From Mesocentrotus franciscanus (lineage: Eukaryota; Echinodermata; Echinoidea; Camarodonta; Strongylocentrotidae): a stretch of 64,000 nucleotides of DNA. Positions 41,241 to 53,160 of the stretch are shown here, piece by piece (the stretch's first letter is position 1; every line of letters begins with the position of its first letter). The notes under the pieces were generated by a model. That model made no database searches and was not told where the DNA came from. It saw only the letters and a list, made by a program, of their open reading frames with translations. Location: positions 22,259,326-22,323,325 of the forward strand of contig CP137675.1 in the NCBI GenBank assembly GCA_037976565.1, written 5' to 3'. Position numbers and translations under genes: made by a program.

Positions 41241-41600
41241 GGATTCAATTCAATTCAAGTTTATTTTTCATTTCCACAGAAATCAGAACAATATTTCATT
41301 AAAACAAAACAAAAAATTGAACAAGATAACATGTGAATAATATCATTTACAAATACTTAAACTGCATATAAACAAAATTTGAATAACATAATACAAAAAA
41401 AAATTGATATTTTCTATGGAAATGGAGGGACCCATTAAAAAGTGGATACTTGTAGATTATGGGTCCCTCAAAATAACAAAGTAGCATTACACAAATTAGC
41501 TTATACAGATAAAATAATAGACCCGAAATTCACAAACCAAAACAAAAAAAAATAATTCTCACAAATCTCTAGGTGGTATAGAACCACGATTAGAGAAATG
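41241..41600 (-). mobile_element. LINE 3'UTR/tail fragment with conserved-looking hairpin
   Basis: The plus strand opens with ATTCAATTCAATTCAAG, i.e. a TTGAATTGAAT tail on the minus strand. GAGGGACCCAT and ATGGGTCCCTC at about 41427-41470 form a hairpin. No protein-coding part. Confidence 0.6.
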
Positions 41601-41977
41601 ACACATGGTATCTATTATCGAAAAGTAGGACAAAGATTTGAATTGAGCAGGTGGGAAGTGTGTTTTTATTGTGTCAATCTTCATGATCTTTGTATCATCC
41701 GAATCGTAACGTTAACGAGGCTTAATTGCCATGGTAACAAATCGTAGGGACATGCGTGATTTCCATGCGAGTCCTGCCTAGTGCCTTTGAACAATATTCC
41801 ATCCGGCAATACACAGGGGTACTCTAATTTTATCACGAATCAATTTCAATCTCATTAGTTAATAATCCCCTCCACAAGTATTCCTTGATCAAAACCAGTC
41901 CTAGATATAAGGTTCAATATTGGATACATTAATATGAAAAATGATGGAGGGCATGTGGATTTCATTTAAGGGCAGTA

Positions 41978-42207
41978 CACTCTTAATACCGGGTAAAAAT
42001 GTGCCATGGAGGTTAATGAGGGTATTTTGTCTTTACCCAACTTGATTATTGGTCAATATTTTGCCCACTTTGAAGTAATTATTCTATATTTTGACCCTTA
42101 TTGGACAATATATTACTCAAGCTGGGCAAAGAAAATGCCCAAAGTTGGTGGGATACCTGATCAGCCTCGTGATGGGCATTTTTTTTACCCAATATATTTA
42201 AGAGTGT
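41978..42207. mobile_element. MITE with TA target site
   Basis: Ends CACTCTTAATACCGGGTAAA and (complement) CACTCTTAAATATATTGGGT, with TA on both sides (41976-41977, 42208-42209). The interior repeats TTGGTCAATATTTTGCCC-like sequence. Compatible with a Tc1/mariner type. Confidence 0.75.
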
Positions 42208-43211
42208 ATAACGTGAAAAGCTAGTTCGAGGTGGTCGGCATAACTGGCCTAGCGTTGTATGCATGTTGTCGTTTTAAGAGTGGACCCTTGTGAAAAGTTG
42301 GACATTACGTTTGAATTTACATAGACAGAAATTAATTGAAAAAGGACACAATTTCGCCATCATCATCTTTCGATTAACTAATGGATAAGTGGACTTCTTA
42401 GTAGTGAAAATGTAATTTTGATCATCAGATTTATATTACATAATATTTGAATGTCAAGGTGAATTAAGATTTAAATCCTACAAATTACCAATAGATCATC
42501 TTCGTGTCCGAATATGATGTGTGACTTGCCCGAATATTGGTAATTCTGAAATTCCTTCAGTAGTTTCGTTGCCACTCATACAAATATATTTGATGCCTGT
42601 AAGTGATTTGCACACAGCTGTTGAATTGATATTCTCTATGGACAATATGAATATGATTCACTGAAAATGAATTAGCCTGATTCATATTTGTCCCCGACAG
42701 TTTTCTAGCTCTTACTGTTTATCGTAGTTACTAATAGATAAACAAATAACCATATCTCCGATACAATATACTCTCCATACAATCGATAATATTTGAATTC
42801 AAAGTAAATATGAATAGCATGCTAGTAAAATTAGTTTGTCATGTACGCTGCGATTCATTCAATCAATTTCTTCATTAACAATTAGACTTGTGACCTGCTG
42901 TTTGGAAACGTTGCCAAAGTCTCTTGCACTTGTTATTGCAGCAGTCCTTTTGACAACAATCGAAATGACAGCTAGCTAGACTGTCAATAGCCTTTGTATA
43001 TCTGAAGTGTTATAAAGGGCTACTTCACACAATGATGCATATTCAAAACATAGGATACTGATCTGTCAAAATGGGGTGTTTGTTTGGAAACTAGGCTATG
43101 AAAACTGTGTGTATTTTTAAATAGCAAATGGTACATTCAGATCAGAAAAAAAATGATCACAGCCTTAACACTATTTTTGTATGTTCACGATTGATTTTGA
43201 ATTAAAGACCT
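42208..43211. other. No gene seen
   Basis: AT-rich, no motif recognised. Confidence 0.5.
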
Positions 43212-43470
43212 GGGGAGTGTTTCACAAAGACTTCGAACCATGGCAGGCTGTTCATGCCACTGCTTGCTCTCACCATTATGATCTTTAGATAATATTTTTC
43301 CTTCAATAATGAATTATCAAAAAATGTAAATTCCGTAGATTTGTGACCATGATTTGTACGTCCCTTGAGAGACTAATGCCAGTAATTGGTGAGAGCAAAC
43401 AGTGGCATGATCGGCCTGCCATAGTTAAGTCCAACTTAAAGTCGATCTTAGTCTTTGTGAAACACTCCCC
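43212..43470. mobile_element. Foldback MITE (GTGTTTCACAAAGAC family), copy 1
   Basis: Ends GGGGAGTGTTTCACAAAGAC and its complement; the interior is palindromic (CCAGTGGCATGA-type). The interior is inverted relative to the copy at 57605-57884. Confidence 0.8.
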
Positions 43471-44960
43471 TGCTAGAAAGCTCATTTCATTTACCTAGTA
43501 AGACTGATGGCCCCCTCCCTCCCCCCGCCCCAAATAGTGCCCCATCAATGACTAAATCTAAATCTTGCCACTGAAAAGGCAATATCTGCCTCGGAAAACA
43601 GGTGTCAAATCCTTGTTTTATTTATCGGTTTACCTCAAGACAATGAACAGCAAATAAGAATTATTGTAGAGGTTTGACGAATATTTGTCTTTTCCTGTCG
43701 TTCTCAAATAAAGCATAAATCATAAGGCCGAGTAAAACTTATTCCTTGTTTCTCGTCCGGATTTTTCGAAAATGAGGAAGAGGGGTTTCATGTTATTTTA
43801 TATTTCATATTTTTCCTGTACATAACAGTATTACTTTCAGATTCTTATTTACTCTCATTTTACAACCAAAATAAGAAAACAATAGGCGGACAGAAAACAT
43901 AAAGAAGGAGGGGACGAGAAACTTAAAATTACTTTTATTGGGCTTAAAGCAAACGATGATGAGAGTCTCTCATGATCGTTGACCATGGACCACACCCCCT
44001 ATTGATAGACCACCCCCCTCCTCCTCTTAACTGATCACCCCTCTTTAAACCTGTCCCTATAATTATATAAAAGATACGGAGGTATAAAGCTGGTTGGTGC
44101 GGCCACGAGATCTATACAGAGCGGCAATGAGTCATGGGTAAATGCTCAGGTGTGCTATCGAAACCAGGCTCTAATTAAAAGTGAATGGAAAAACTAGAGG
44201 GTAACCATCATCAAAGTGATCCTACCACTTCCCGAGCCCTTCCCATCCAGCTTAAACTAAACGAGACTGTTCGTGGTCACTTGATCATTATTAAGATGTC
44301 CGGTGGAGGTCACACTTTCCCAGTTCTTTCCTTTTATCAACTTGATTTACTTTTTTAATATTTACAAAAGTCTTCACCTGTGGTTGAATTGCGGATAAAT
44401 CAATTTGAAATGCTCGAAGGCAAACCACAAAAAAACTGTCACGCAAAATTATGATTATTGAATGTATTAAAATAGATTTTGCCATTTTATTACTATACTT
44501 TTCCTTGCTACCTACGTTTTTTTTTAGCAGTATTGAGCAGAAATCAGTCGAATTAGGTGGCATATTAGTAAGAAGAGTATTTGTTTTGCTAAATTTGTTT
44601 TTTCCTAATAAATCATGTTTGATACAAATATTACGCAAAGAGAAGAAAAGATCTTCCGTTTTGGGCATAAAATTGCTCTAAAGTTGATCGGATACATGTT
44701 CGTCTATGTTTACCTAGGGCTCTGTACATTGCTGTATTAATTTTTTTGTTATATATATACATATGTTTTTAAACGACGCTACGCTGAGCTGTAAAATGAA
44801 TCTCATCAATAGGTTTCAATGCATAAGGGCGCCATCCGTCTCCCAATCATACGTGGTGTTCGTCAATTCAATTTGCGACAAACGGGCCTTCGTTTCCGCC
44901 AGGCTTCAATTACAGGCTACACAAACCTGTCAAGTTTATATGTATCAAGTTTAAAGTGAC
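43471..44960. other. No convincing gene
   Basis: Short ORFs only (for example 44291-44668 minus), without motifs or signal peptide. Confidence 0.5.
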
Positions 44961-44984
44961 AGAGACAGGGAGTGAGGAGAAGGA

Positions 44985-44989
44985 GAGAG

Positions 44990-45055
<66 letters not shown>

Positions 45056-45123
45056 AGAGGGAGAGAGTATGAGAAAGTATGAGAGAGAGAGACAGGGAGT
45101 GAGGAGAAGGAGAGAGAGAGAGG

Positions 45124-45156
<33 letters not shown>

Positions 45157-45255
45157 GGAGGGGAGAAAGTATGAGAGAGAGAGAGAGAGAGAGAGTGGGG
45201 TGGAGGGAGAGGAAGAGACAGACAAAGAGAGAGAGAGAGAGAGAGATAGGAGGGG
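44985..45255. repeat. GA microsatellite
   Basis: Long (GA)n with interspersed GGGAG. Confidence 0.98.
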
Positions 45256-46780
45256 AGGGGATAGAGAAGAGTATGGGTTGAAAGCGTAAAACATTTTGTC
45301 ACCAGTATAAGAGACGTTGTGACCCGATTAAATACTATTTATGGAAAAGAACATGTACACAGACTTGACAGATAACCTTATTTTTCGCATAATCTATATT
45401 AACACTTCGCGACGTATATACATATTACGGTGAATGAAAAAGAAATATTCATGATGAATTTTGGAGCTTTTAGACTTGATCAGATTGGTCTACCATCATG
45501 ATTTTTTTTTTAAAGATCATTATTTTTATTTTTTTAGTTCTCCTTCAGGTTTCTTTGAGTAGATGATCGGGAAGACATATTCATTAACAGTCTAACACAA
45601 AATAAACAGAATGAAATTAAATGAATACAAACAAATCATTATAAACTAATAAAGGGGAACACTGAGGTATAGGTGCCTGGGAGCATTTTGGTAGACTATT
45701 TTGCTGAAGGCTCTTGACTCTAACAATAGAGGTCCTTGGTTATTTCCTTGTTCGGTGAATCCCTCCTTTAAATCTTTGGATACGGCGTTTCATCCACATT
45801 TGTCCCTCTCGACCAAAGTGTATTACGGGTTTACCGAGCAAAGCTGGCGTAATGATAATTGCAGGGAAAACAGCTTTATACTTGTAGAAAATCCACCCCT
45901 GGTAGAATATACATCCTGTGTAAGTAAGATTATATTTTATTATTGCTATTAAAAGCATGACAAAGCATGAATAAAATATTATCCTGTTACGCTTGTTATC
46001 GGGATAACTTGTACAATAGGTTAACTTGGCAATTTGGTAAACCACACATAGCACGTTGCCAAATTTTGCATTGATAGAGGGGGAACATACTTCCATTTGA
46101 ATGCATAAGACACGCTTTAGAAGCCTATTAAAAATTAAAAAATAAGTCAATGTTGTGAGATGATTCTTTCCTTTCTATTTTTTTTCCTGTTTCACATTTT
46201 TTTTTAATTCTTCCTCTGTATATACAGCAGATTGCAAAATGATAAAGAGAAGTAATGAGATATAATCACTTTTTAATTTGCTTACTAAGCAAAAATAGTA
46301 AAATTGCACTTTAAAATTAACATAATTATAATTTATCCAAGAATTCTTCAATTCATTGAATCCATAAATCACTGATATATGATAATGGGAAAAAATTAAT
46401 AAAAAGTGAAATCGTTCTAATCAAATGTATCTTATATCTCGGTTACCATCCCTTCTGTTTTCAACATTTTGAGTCAGCAAAAATCCAGCCAACCACCTCA
46501 TTATCAAATCAAGAAAATATTATGAAAATTGATTAAGATGGTTACATTCAAAAGCTAAATAAACATGACCATCTTTACACCCCTTCTTATCATTGTTGCC
46601 ATTCTGTTTGTAATGACAGAAGAAATAAATTGGCAATTATCACCATGGGGAGGGGAATCGAATGGGCGAGACATGTAACGTTGTTGTCAGACCTGCATTG
46701 ATACTACGGCTTTTAACACTTGGCATGATCGTCTACTCCCATGGGCTACACTTGTCTCCTTGTGCATAATTGTATGTGCG
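45256..46780. other. No gene seen; upstream flank of the Ig-receptor gene
   Basis: AT-rich. The last 150 bp before 46800 become GC-richer (GCGCACGCGCGGTGGCCTGC), as expected near a promoter. Confidence 0.5.
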
Positions 46781-46788
46781 TGCGCTGA

Positions 46789-46794
46789 TATAAA
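46789..46794 (+). promoter_or_regulatory. TATA box of the Ig-receptor gene
   Basis: TATAAA in CTGATATAAACGCGC; TCTCAGGA about 33 nt downstream could be the initiator. The ATG is 252 nt downstream. Confidence 0.5.
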
Positions 46795-46941
46795 CGCGCA
46801 CGCGCGGTGGCCTGCGGATCTCTCAGGATAGAAGCACTGTGGAGTGTTAGTCGACAACTTGACTCGGTTATGAGTGATGTGTATGAATCAGATGGGCGCG
46901 GACGAACAGAGACCTACTTAACACCAATCATATTCATCATT

Positions 46942-47040
46942 GTGAGTTCATACCAGGTTTATTCATCATGAAGCAAACAACAAAAAGTCTTCACTTGCTT
47001 TAAATCAGAATTTTTCATTGTGATTCAGTTTCTTTTCAAG
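46942..47040 (+). other. Possible 99-nt 5' intron of the Ig-receptor gene
   Basis: ATT|GTGAGT at 46941/46942 and TTTCTTTTCAAG|ATG at 47040/47041 form a clean GT-AG pair. An upstream ATG (46870) reads 24 codons (MSDVYESDGRGRTETYLTPI...) and joins the main frame in phase 0 if spliced. Unspliced, it is a 33-codon uORF. Either way it would change the N-terminus or the translation of the gene. Confidence 0.35.
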
Positions 47041-48891
47041 ATGGCTCCGTTACGACAAATCCACAGATGCACCTTGATATTTATTTTGGAATTAGTCATG
47101 TGTGTTTTTGTGAAGGCTGTGCGGCATCCAGGTTCGGCTCCTGATGGAGAGAGTACAGCAGGCAGCTTTGGACAATCAATAACATTAGTTTGTAACATGA
47201 ATGGTAGAATAAACGGACAACAAATGATGTGGTTTTACGTGGACAGTGAAAGCTACATCAGTAGAAATGATCGCTTGTTCCCGACTTTAGACGAGGATAG
47301 ATTAAATCGGTATTCAGCGTGGATCGAACCTGATTTGAATCAATACATGTTGCGTATTGACGGAATACTAATACGCGATGGCGGGAAATACGTGTGTGGA
47401 TATAATGATCGAATAAAAACCAAATTTGTGCCTGTTTGGGAGTCAACTCTGGTTATTTTTCACCCACCTGAGGATAACACACTAGCTTGTGATGTAACGT
47501 ATCTCAATTCTAACCAGGGAGAAGACAGAGAGATTGAAGTGTCGTGTAGTTGGAATATAGAATTACTGAATGTTGATGTTGCGATGTACCAAGGTAGAAC
47601 CATCCTACCTCCAGATATGGAACTCAATGGCAGGATGATTCGCAGGATGAAAGGGGCTCGATTTACAAGACTGAATAATTTTCGTTGTTTGATGGTCCAT
47701 CCTGATCAGAACCGGCAATCCGCTCAATGTACCCTTCCACAAAGGGAACCACGCCCTGTCGTACACATACAACCACTGATGAAAGCCGTACCTGAGGGAA
47801 CTACTACTGAATTTGCATGCCAAACACAGAACCAAAGAAGGAATAACATTATTTGGACCCCTAATTGTTCGGATTCCCCTAATTTGGATGTTTGTAAACG
47901 TATCACCTTGGTTAACGGAGGTATAAAGATGAGAATCGCGAATCCTCAGCTAGGTGATGATGGGATGTTGATACAGTGTTCGGTGCTTACACCTAACGGG
48001 TTAATGGCGGCCGGTGTGGCTCAGATAAACGTAGACTCAGTACCATCGACGGCTGCGGACGCTGGGTTAAAAGGTGGGCAGGGTAGGGGCACTGACCGAG
48101 GATGGACAAACCCACGTGAAAGGAGTGGTACTATTCCAGTGACAACCCTTGAGGCAGAGCCATTCACCCCAACACAAGCCACCATACCTGAGGCCGAATA
48201 CTCCAACCAGTCGGTTTACGCCACCATCATACCAGTTGTTGTCGTCGTAGTTCTCTTGTTATTAATTGGCTATACTTGCCTATCCAAGCTACAGACTTTA
48301 TACAAGAGAAGGAAAAGGAAACAGCATAGTGATTGCCTGGATGATCGCCTGTTTGATCAAGATGGTTCGTTGTTGTCAAAGGATAGGATGATGGATGCTG
48401 TTCGCTCCATTCCTAAGCTCCTCTACAAGGCTCGTCGATCAAGATCAAAGCGTGGCAAAACAGCTGCACAGCGCCCTCCTCTACCAGTCAACACAGCTTG
48501 GGCATCCAGAGGGTCCATTCCTCGAGCCATATCTCCAATCGCAATCACACCAGATCTCTTCCGCACTACTCCCATGATGTCAACCTCCATCAACTCCGCA
48601 CCTCTCGTACCTCCTCTCAAACCTTACCCCAGACTAGGTCCAAGAGAGGAAGCACCATACCAGAACACTGGACCTTTACGACAAACAGAGGTCCCCAGGA
48701 TTGATCCTAAGCTTATCTTGATTACACCAAGTAAAAGGTACGACTTTGTCCGCATCTCTAATGATATTGCTAGGGGTTATACAAACTTGAGAACAGACGC
48801 AGCACCCCCAAGGAGATGTTCCTTTGCTGAGGATGATTTTGGATATCTTGTGAAAAGTCCAAGGCGTACCAAGCGAAGAGATGTAATATGA
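47041..48891 (+). CDS. Ig-superfamily type I transmembrane receptor, 616 aa, intronless CDS
   Basis: The start is ATG 47041 (TTCAAGATGGCT, good context); the extra upstream codons in frame begin with GTG and are not used. Signal peptide 1-26 (hydrophobic TLIFILELVMCVFVKA). Ig domain 1: Cys51, Trp64, DGGKYVC with Cys119 (V-type). Middle region: Cys150/169/216/230, a diverged Ig-like unit. Ig domain 3: Cys260, Trp272, GDDGMLIQC with Cys313. A linker rich in Thr/Pro/Gly follows, then a TM segment at about 395-414 (IIPVVVVVVLLLLIGYTCL) and a basic stop-transfer KRRKRK. The tail of about 200 residues has Pro-rich RPPLPV and APLVPPLKPYP and Tyr motifs PYQNT (Tyr540), RYDFV (Tyr567), GYTNL (Tyr580) and FGYLV (Tyr602). 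Two fit the YxN consensus for Grb2-type SH2 domains; none is a canonical ITIM. Likely a cell-surface adhesion or signalling receptor; ligand unknown. The lack of introns is unusual for this family. Confidence 0.9.
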   Translation: MAPLRQIHRCTLIFILELVMCVFVKAVRHPGSAPDGESTAGSFGQSITLVCNMNGRINGQQMMWFYVDSESYISRNDRLFPTLDEDRLNRYSAWIEPDLNQYMLRIDGILIRDGGKYVCGYNDRIKTKFVPVWESTLVIFHPPEDNTLACDVTYLNSNQGEDREIEVSCSWNIELLNVDVAMYQGRTILPPDMELNGRMIRRMKGARFTRLNNFRCLMVHPDQNRQSAQCTLPQREPRPVVHIQPLMKAVPEGTTTEFACQTQNQRRNNIIWTPNCSDSPNLDVCKRITLVNGGIKMRIANPQLGDDGMLIQCSVLTPNGLMAAGVAQINVDSVPSTAADAGLKGGQGRGTDRGWTNPRERSGTIPVTTLEAEPFTPTQATIPEAEYSNQSVYATIIPVVVVVVLLLLIGYTCLSKLQTLYKRRKRKQHSDCLDDRLFDQDGSLLSKDRMMDAVRSIPKLLYKARRSRSKRGKTAAQRPPLPVNTAWASRGSIPRAISPIAITPDLFRTTPMMSTSINSAPLVPPLKPYPRLGPREEAPYQNTGPLRQTEVPRIDPKLILITPSKRYDFVRISNDIARGYTNLRTDAAPPRRCSFAEDDFGYLVKSPRRTKRRDVI

Positions 48892-49014
48892 CTACAATCT
48901 TTTCTCAGAAGTGTCAGACATGTCGGAGACAGTAACGAACCAAAAACCTTGATGTAAATTTGAGCGGGAAATACTCGGGCTTGATGGCCAGATTAATAGA
49001 TTTTGTCCTATTTT

Positions 49015-49020
49015 ATTAAA
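49015..49020 (+). terminator. Polyadenylation signal candidate
   Basis: ATTAAA 124 nt past the stop of the Ig-receptor CDS. It is the first such hexamer after the CDS. Confidence 0.5.
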
Positions 49021-49078
49021 ATCTAAAATGCTGTACGTCGTTTGTGTTACAGAGATCCTCCCCCATCCTATCCCCGCC

Positions 49079-49316
49079 CTCTCTCTCTCTCTCTCTCCAT
49101 ATCTCTGGATGTATTTATCTTTCTTTATCTGTTAATCTGCATCTCTTTCTGTCGCTTTCGACGTATTAATCTTTCTCTCTCCTTATTGTTTACGTCATCT
49201 TATATATATATATATATATATATATTATCTTAATCTCTTTCTATTTTTTCTCCTTGTGCCCCCTCTCTCTCTCTCTCTCTCTCTCTCCCTCTCTGTTGTG
49301 TGTGTGTCTCTCTCAC
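49079..49316. repeat. CT, AT and GT microsatellites
   Basis: (CT)n at 49079-49097, (AT)n at 49201-49224, (CT)n at 49264-49288. Confidence 0.95.
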
Positions 49317-49689
49317 TCTGGCTCTTTCGATCACTTCGAGGAAATTAAAGTGAGACAGGGTACAACTTTCAATACATTGTATAACTTGTTTAAGGATATG
49401 TTTCAATCATTTTACCAAAAACAAACCAGTTTAAGATTTCTGTATTCAGGTCTGTTGTTTTATAACAAACTCTTAGTGTTCACTGCTTATCATGATATTT
49501 ATGACTTTATATTCATTGTTCATATTTCCTTGATGATCTTTCATGAACATTGTAAGAAATCAGGATCATAATGATAATCATGTTCACATGGTTAATGTGT
49601 GTCTATTCCATGAGCGTTACAACAATAGGGCCTTATGATTATAATTATGATAGTAATGATATTGATAATAATGACTACATTTATATTGC
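49317..49689. other. No gene seen
   Basis: Open frames here show no recognisable domain. Confidence 0.5.
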
Positions 49690-49890
49690 ACATATATCCA
49701 TCCCAGGGGATTATCAAGGCGCCTGCCTCCAAAGTAGTTATTACCTTGGACTAAGCCCAGCTGAGCTAAGGCGCTAAAAGCATTAAAAGAATAAGTTCCT
49801 ACTAGGTAACCATTTACTGCACCCGGATGGAGAGTGGCAAATGTAGATTATCTTGCCAAAGAGCATTCGTGCCACGGCGGGACACGAAGT
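49690..49890. mobile_element. SINE/LINE-tail repeat, second copy
   Basis: Shares the pattern CATTTACTGCACC.GG.TGGAGAGTGGCAAA.GTAGATTA with 16785-16995, preceded by GAGCTAAGGCGCTAAAAGCA. Confidence 0.5.
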
Positions 49891-51424
49891 ACGCAGTTGA
49901 TACCAACTGTATATATATCTCAATACAATGGATATTGCACACGTTCGGCCCGCGACTACGACAAGGTTTACAAGAAATGGTTGCAAAACTTATTATCAAC
50001 ATTCGAAGAAAAAAAAATCTTCCTGATTGGAGTTCCATATCGAGATTGTGTGTTATTAACACGTCTTAAAACTGATTAATTACTATTATAAGACTTCCCT
50101 TTGGACATTGAAAACGTATTTGCTACACGTTAGTGCTTGGCAAGTCGTCCGATCTGCCTTTTGTCTTTACGATTCACAGCCAGCTTTTTCAATTAATTTT
50201 TGTTCATTCATTCGGGTGTTTACTAACATAAAAACATTTAAAATATGATACATGATGGAAGTCCGAAGATTAATGATACCATGTTTACAGTAATTGTATA
50301 AAATTTGATAATATTATGGATACGATGGATAACATTATTAATATTATGAACGTAAACATTAAACATTAAAGTAATAAATATAAAGCTGTGAAACTGATTG
50401 TAAAATATCCATTGGATTGGTTAATAGTAAAGAAACTTGTTGCATAATTTAAACACAAAAAAGCAACAACAACAAAAACTAGAAAGAGGCCAAACAATAC
50501 CTAGCAGTGTGAAATCGGTTTAAAATTATGATTAAAGAGGGACCTTGTAAAAAATTATGCATTGAATAAGTGAATGGTAAAGAGATTTAGCATTTAGCAC
50601 ATTTTAGACAAAGTGTTGTTGATAACAAATATTATAAATCAAACAATTATGTTATTGCTATATCAATTTATGTAAGAAAGTTTAGGGATTAGAGGGTAGA
50701 GGCTTGGCCTTATCCCAGACTGGGAGGCTCGTAATACCCGTAATTTCGATAGTACTCTTCACATGACCACTTGGAACTTCAATCAGGAAGAATTTTACTT
50801 TTCAATATTAAGTATATCTCATGCTCTGTGATTTACTTCAAATCCAGTCGTAGAGTTGAAATTGAAAAGTGTATGGTTGTCATAACGACTGGCGCAAAGG
50901 AACTAGACCAGATGAAATAGACGTAACTGTCAAGGCATTACCATAACGTGTATCAATCATTTTTAGATTTAAAAGAGGGGTTTATATGGCGTTAAACAAT
51001 AACCATTTATTGTATTATCATTAAGAGCTATAGTATAAGCACACCCAGACATTGGCCTATATTGATATGGTCATTTTGCAAATATCGCGTCCGAGGTTGT
51101 AAGACTATACTAAACCTTCACTCGTCTTTCGTGAGTGACCAGTCAAATGGCGAAGCCTAATTAGTGGAGGAAATCTCAGCTTACAACTTAATTCTATCTG
51201 CTAGTTTTAATCAGTCTTGCATCTCTAAGATCAAAAGATTTTTTATGGTGAATAATATTCACAGTTATTTTCAGTCTGCTACCATAAACCTTTTGTTTAT
51301 TGATCAATGATTTTCATAATGGGGTTGAAACACAAAAATTAAATGGTTGGAAGCATGGTTATTTTCACCAATCATTCTTCGAAATCAATATGGTTGAAAT
51401 TGTGCACAGCAAGGAGCCAAGATT
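49891..51424. other. No gene seen
   Basis: AT-rich; no motif, repeat or splice-linked ORF recognised. Confidence 0.5.
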
Positions 51425-51672
51425 CAGTGGCGGATTTGGAAGAGGGGCACAACCGGCATATACCCCCCCCCCCCATTTGTTGGCACACTTAAGAACACGC
51501 ACACAGTCGCACTGATATTTCTCCCCTGAATGTATACATTTTTTGGATTGTGCCCCCTCCCCCTCTTCTTATGTAACTTAACTACACACAAAAAAAATGT
51601 ACCTTAATTGTGTTTTGTTTTTTTTTGTTTTTTTATTGTGCCCCCCTTTTCATCAAAATCCTGCATCCGCCC
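51425..51672. mobile_element. CAGTGGCGGAT-type MITE
   Basis: Left CAGTGGCGGATTTGGA and right (complement) AAGGGCGGATGCAGGATTTT ends, with C-rich interior tracts. Target duplication not readable. Confidence 0.5.
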
Positions 51673-53060
51673 TTGGCAAGTTGTATGAAATCCCGATGGG
51701 AAGGAAACGTAATTATGCTGTAATTACGCTTATTTCCATTATGATTAATCTTTCACCGTGTGCTCAAACAAGTTGTCCTTAACGGAAAGAGGTTCTATAC
51801 AAGTAAATCTCTTGACTATTTCAAAGTTTGTACTTAAAATCACTTTTTATGAAAAACTGATATTTTGTATTACTCTTATTTTAGCAAGCAGTGGACTTGT
51901 CATTACAATTATACCATGACATGTTTCACCTTTGAATATGCATCATCTTGGTAGTTCATTCTTGCCTTTATAGGCGATTTGGAGTGTCCTGGATCCACCA
52001 ATGCACCCAATACCGATTATATTCTTATGTCGACCATATTATTAAATAAACAATGTACGCCTATGATACTTCTATGAACATATCATGCAAATTCGTGATC
52101 GCAAACACTTTTGAAAAACCAAACAATGGCCTTCCAATAGCCTTGTTCATCATCTGTTGCAATGTACGTAATCCGATCAGGATTTCTATGGGATGTACAA
52201 TAGGGTATGGAATGGCTCCTGATTTGATTCAGGCTCGAAAGTCTTTGCGTTCGTATTAGTAAGAATCTTGTAATGATTACTTTAAATATCTAAACTAAAT
52301 ACAAATTTCGAGACATGTTATGGTACTAAGTTTTTTTGCTTTTCTTAGAGAAATTACAGCATTTGGGCTAAGACAATCGAAATAACCATGATTGCTGAAC
52401 TGGGTATACGTTATTCAGCTCTGCTGCTTTTTTTCTTTCATCGAGGTGACTGCCATGGCATTCACTAACGTATACCCTGGTCACACAAACGAGACCGACA
52501 ACAGAGCGACAGCTGAGCAAACAAACAAAATACATTACCTCGAAAGGCCGGGAATCGCTCGGTTTGGAGTAAATGTATGAGGAGTCGGTTTGGAGTCAAT
52601 GTGGGAGGAGTAGGTTTGGAGGTGTGACTGAGGTTCACCAGACTTTGACATCATGCTGTACATGGATTTCTTCGTATATAGAATACGCCATGATCCTTGA
52701 AGGAAATACATTAATTAATAAGTTTACCCGTAAGCTATAATGAACGCGATCTGACCTCTAAATCGCTCGAACGCGGAATTCGAAGTTTCTGAACATGAAA
52801 TTTATCTAGATTGTAAACAGGATGACGAGGCTTGTTACATTTTACTCTATATTGTACAATAAAGAGTAACATATTATGAAATAATAACAAAAGATACCAT
52901 TGTGTGCTATGCTGTGTAGCTAAAGTACTATTTTTGTAAATAATAAGTAAGTGATAAGATATTAACATGGAGGTGGTTTCGTGGCACATCAGTTTACTCT
53001 CAATACAAGGGTTGATCGAGGGCTCGAATCCCAACCCGGAATTAACGTTCTTTGTTTCGA
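51673..53060. other. No gene; short tandem at 52560-52625
   Basis: GGTCACACAAACGAGACC (about 52479) and GGTGTGACTGAGG (about 52620) resemble inverted ends of a small element. Between them GGTTTGGAGT recurs three times. Confidence 0.4.
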
Positions 53061-53160
53061 TAATAATAATTGCAAGGCGCTCAAAAAGAACATCACTGTG
53101 CTGGTGAGGCTTCCCTGTGTAAACAAATAAATATTATTATGAATTATTATTATGATATAC
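53061..53160. mobile_element. Dispersed repeat tail (GCAAGGCGCTC...ATTATT)
   Basis: AAGGCGCTCAAAAAGAACAT and flanking AATAAT/ATTATT runs, typical of a SINE or LINE tail; no further identity. Confidence 0.35.

Noticed and set aside
44451..44681. Small hydrophobic ORF
   Set aside because: AT-rich composition, overlapped by an equally long antisense frame; no supporting signal.
47020..47040. Upstream extension of the Ig-receptor frame beginning at GTG
   Set aside because: GTG is not a normal eukaryotic start; ATG 47041 has good context and directly precedes the signal peptide.
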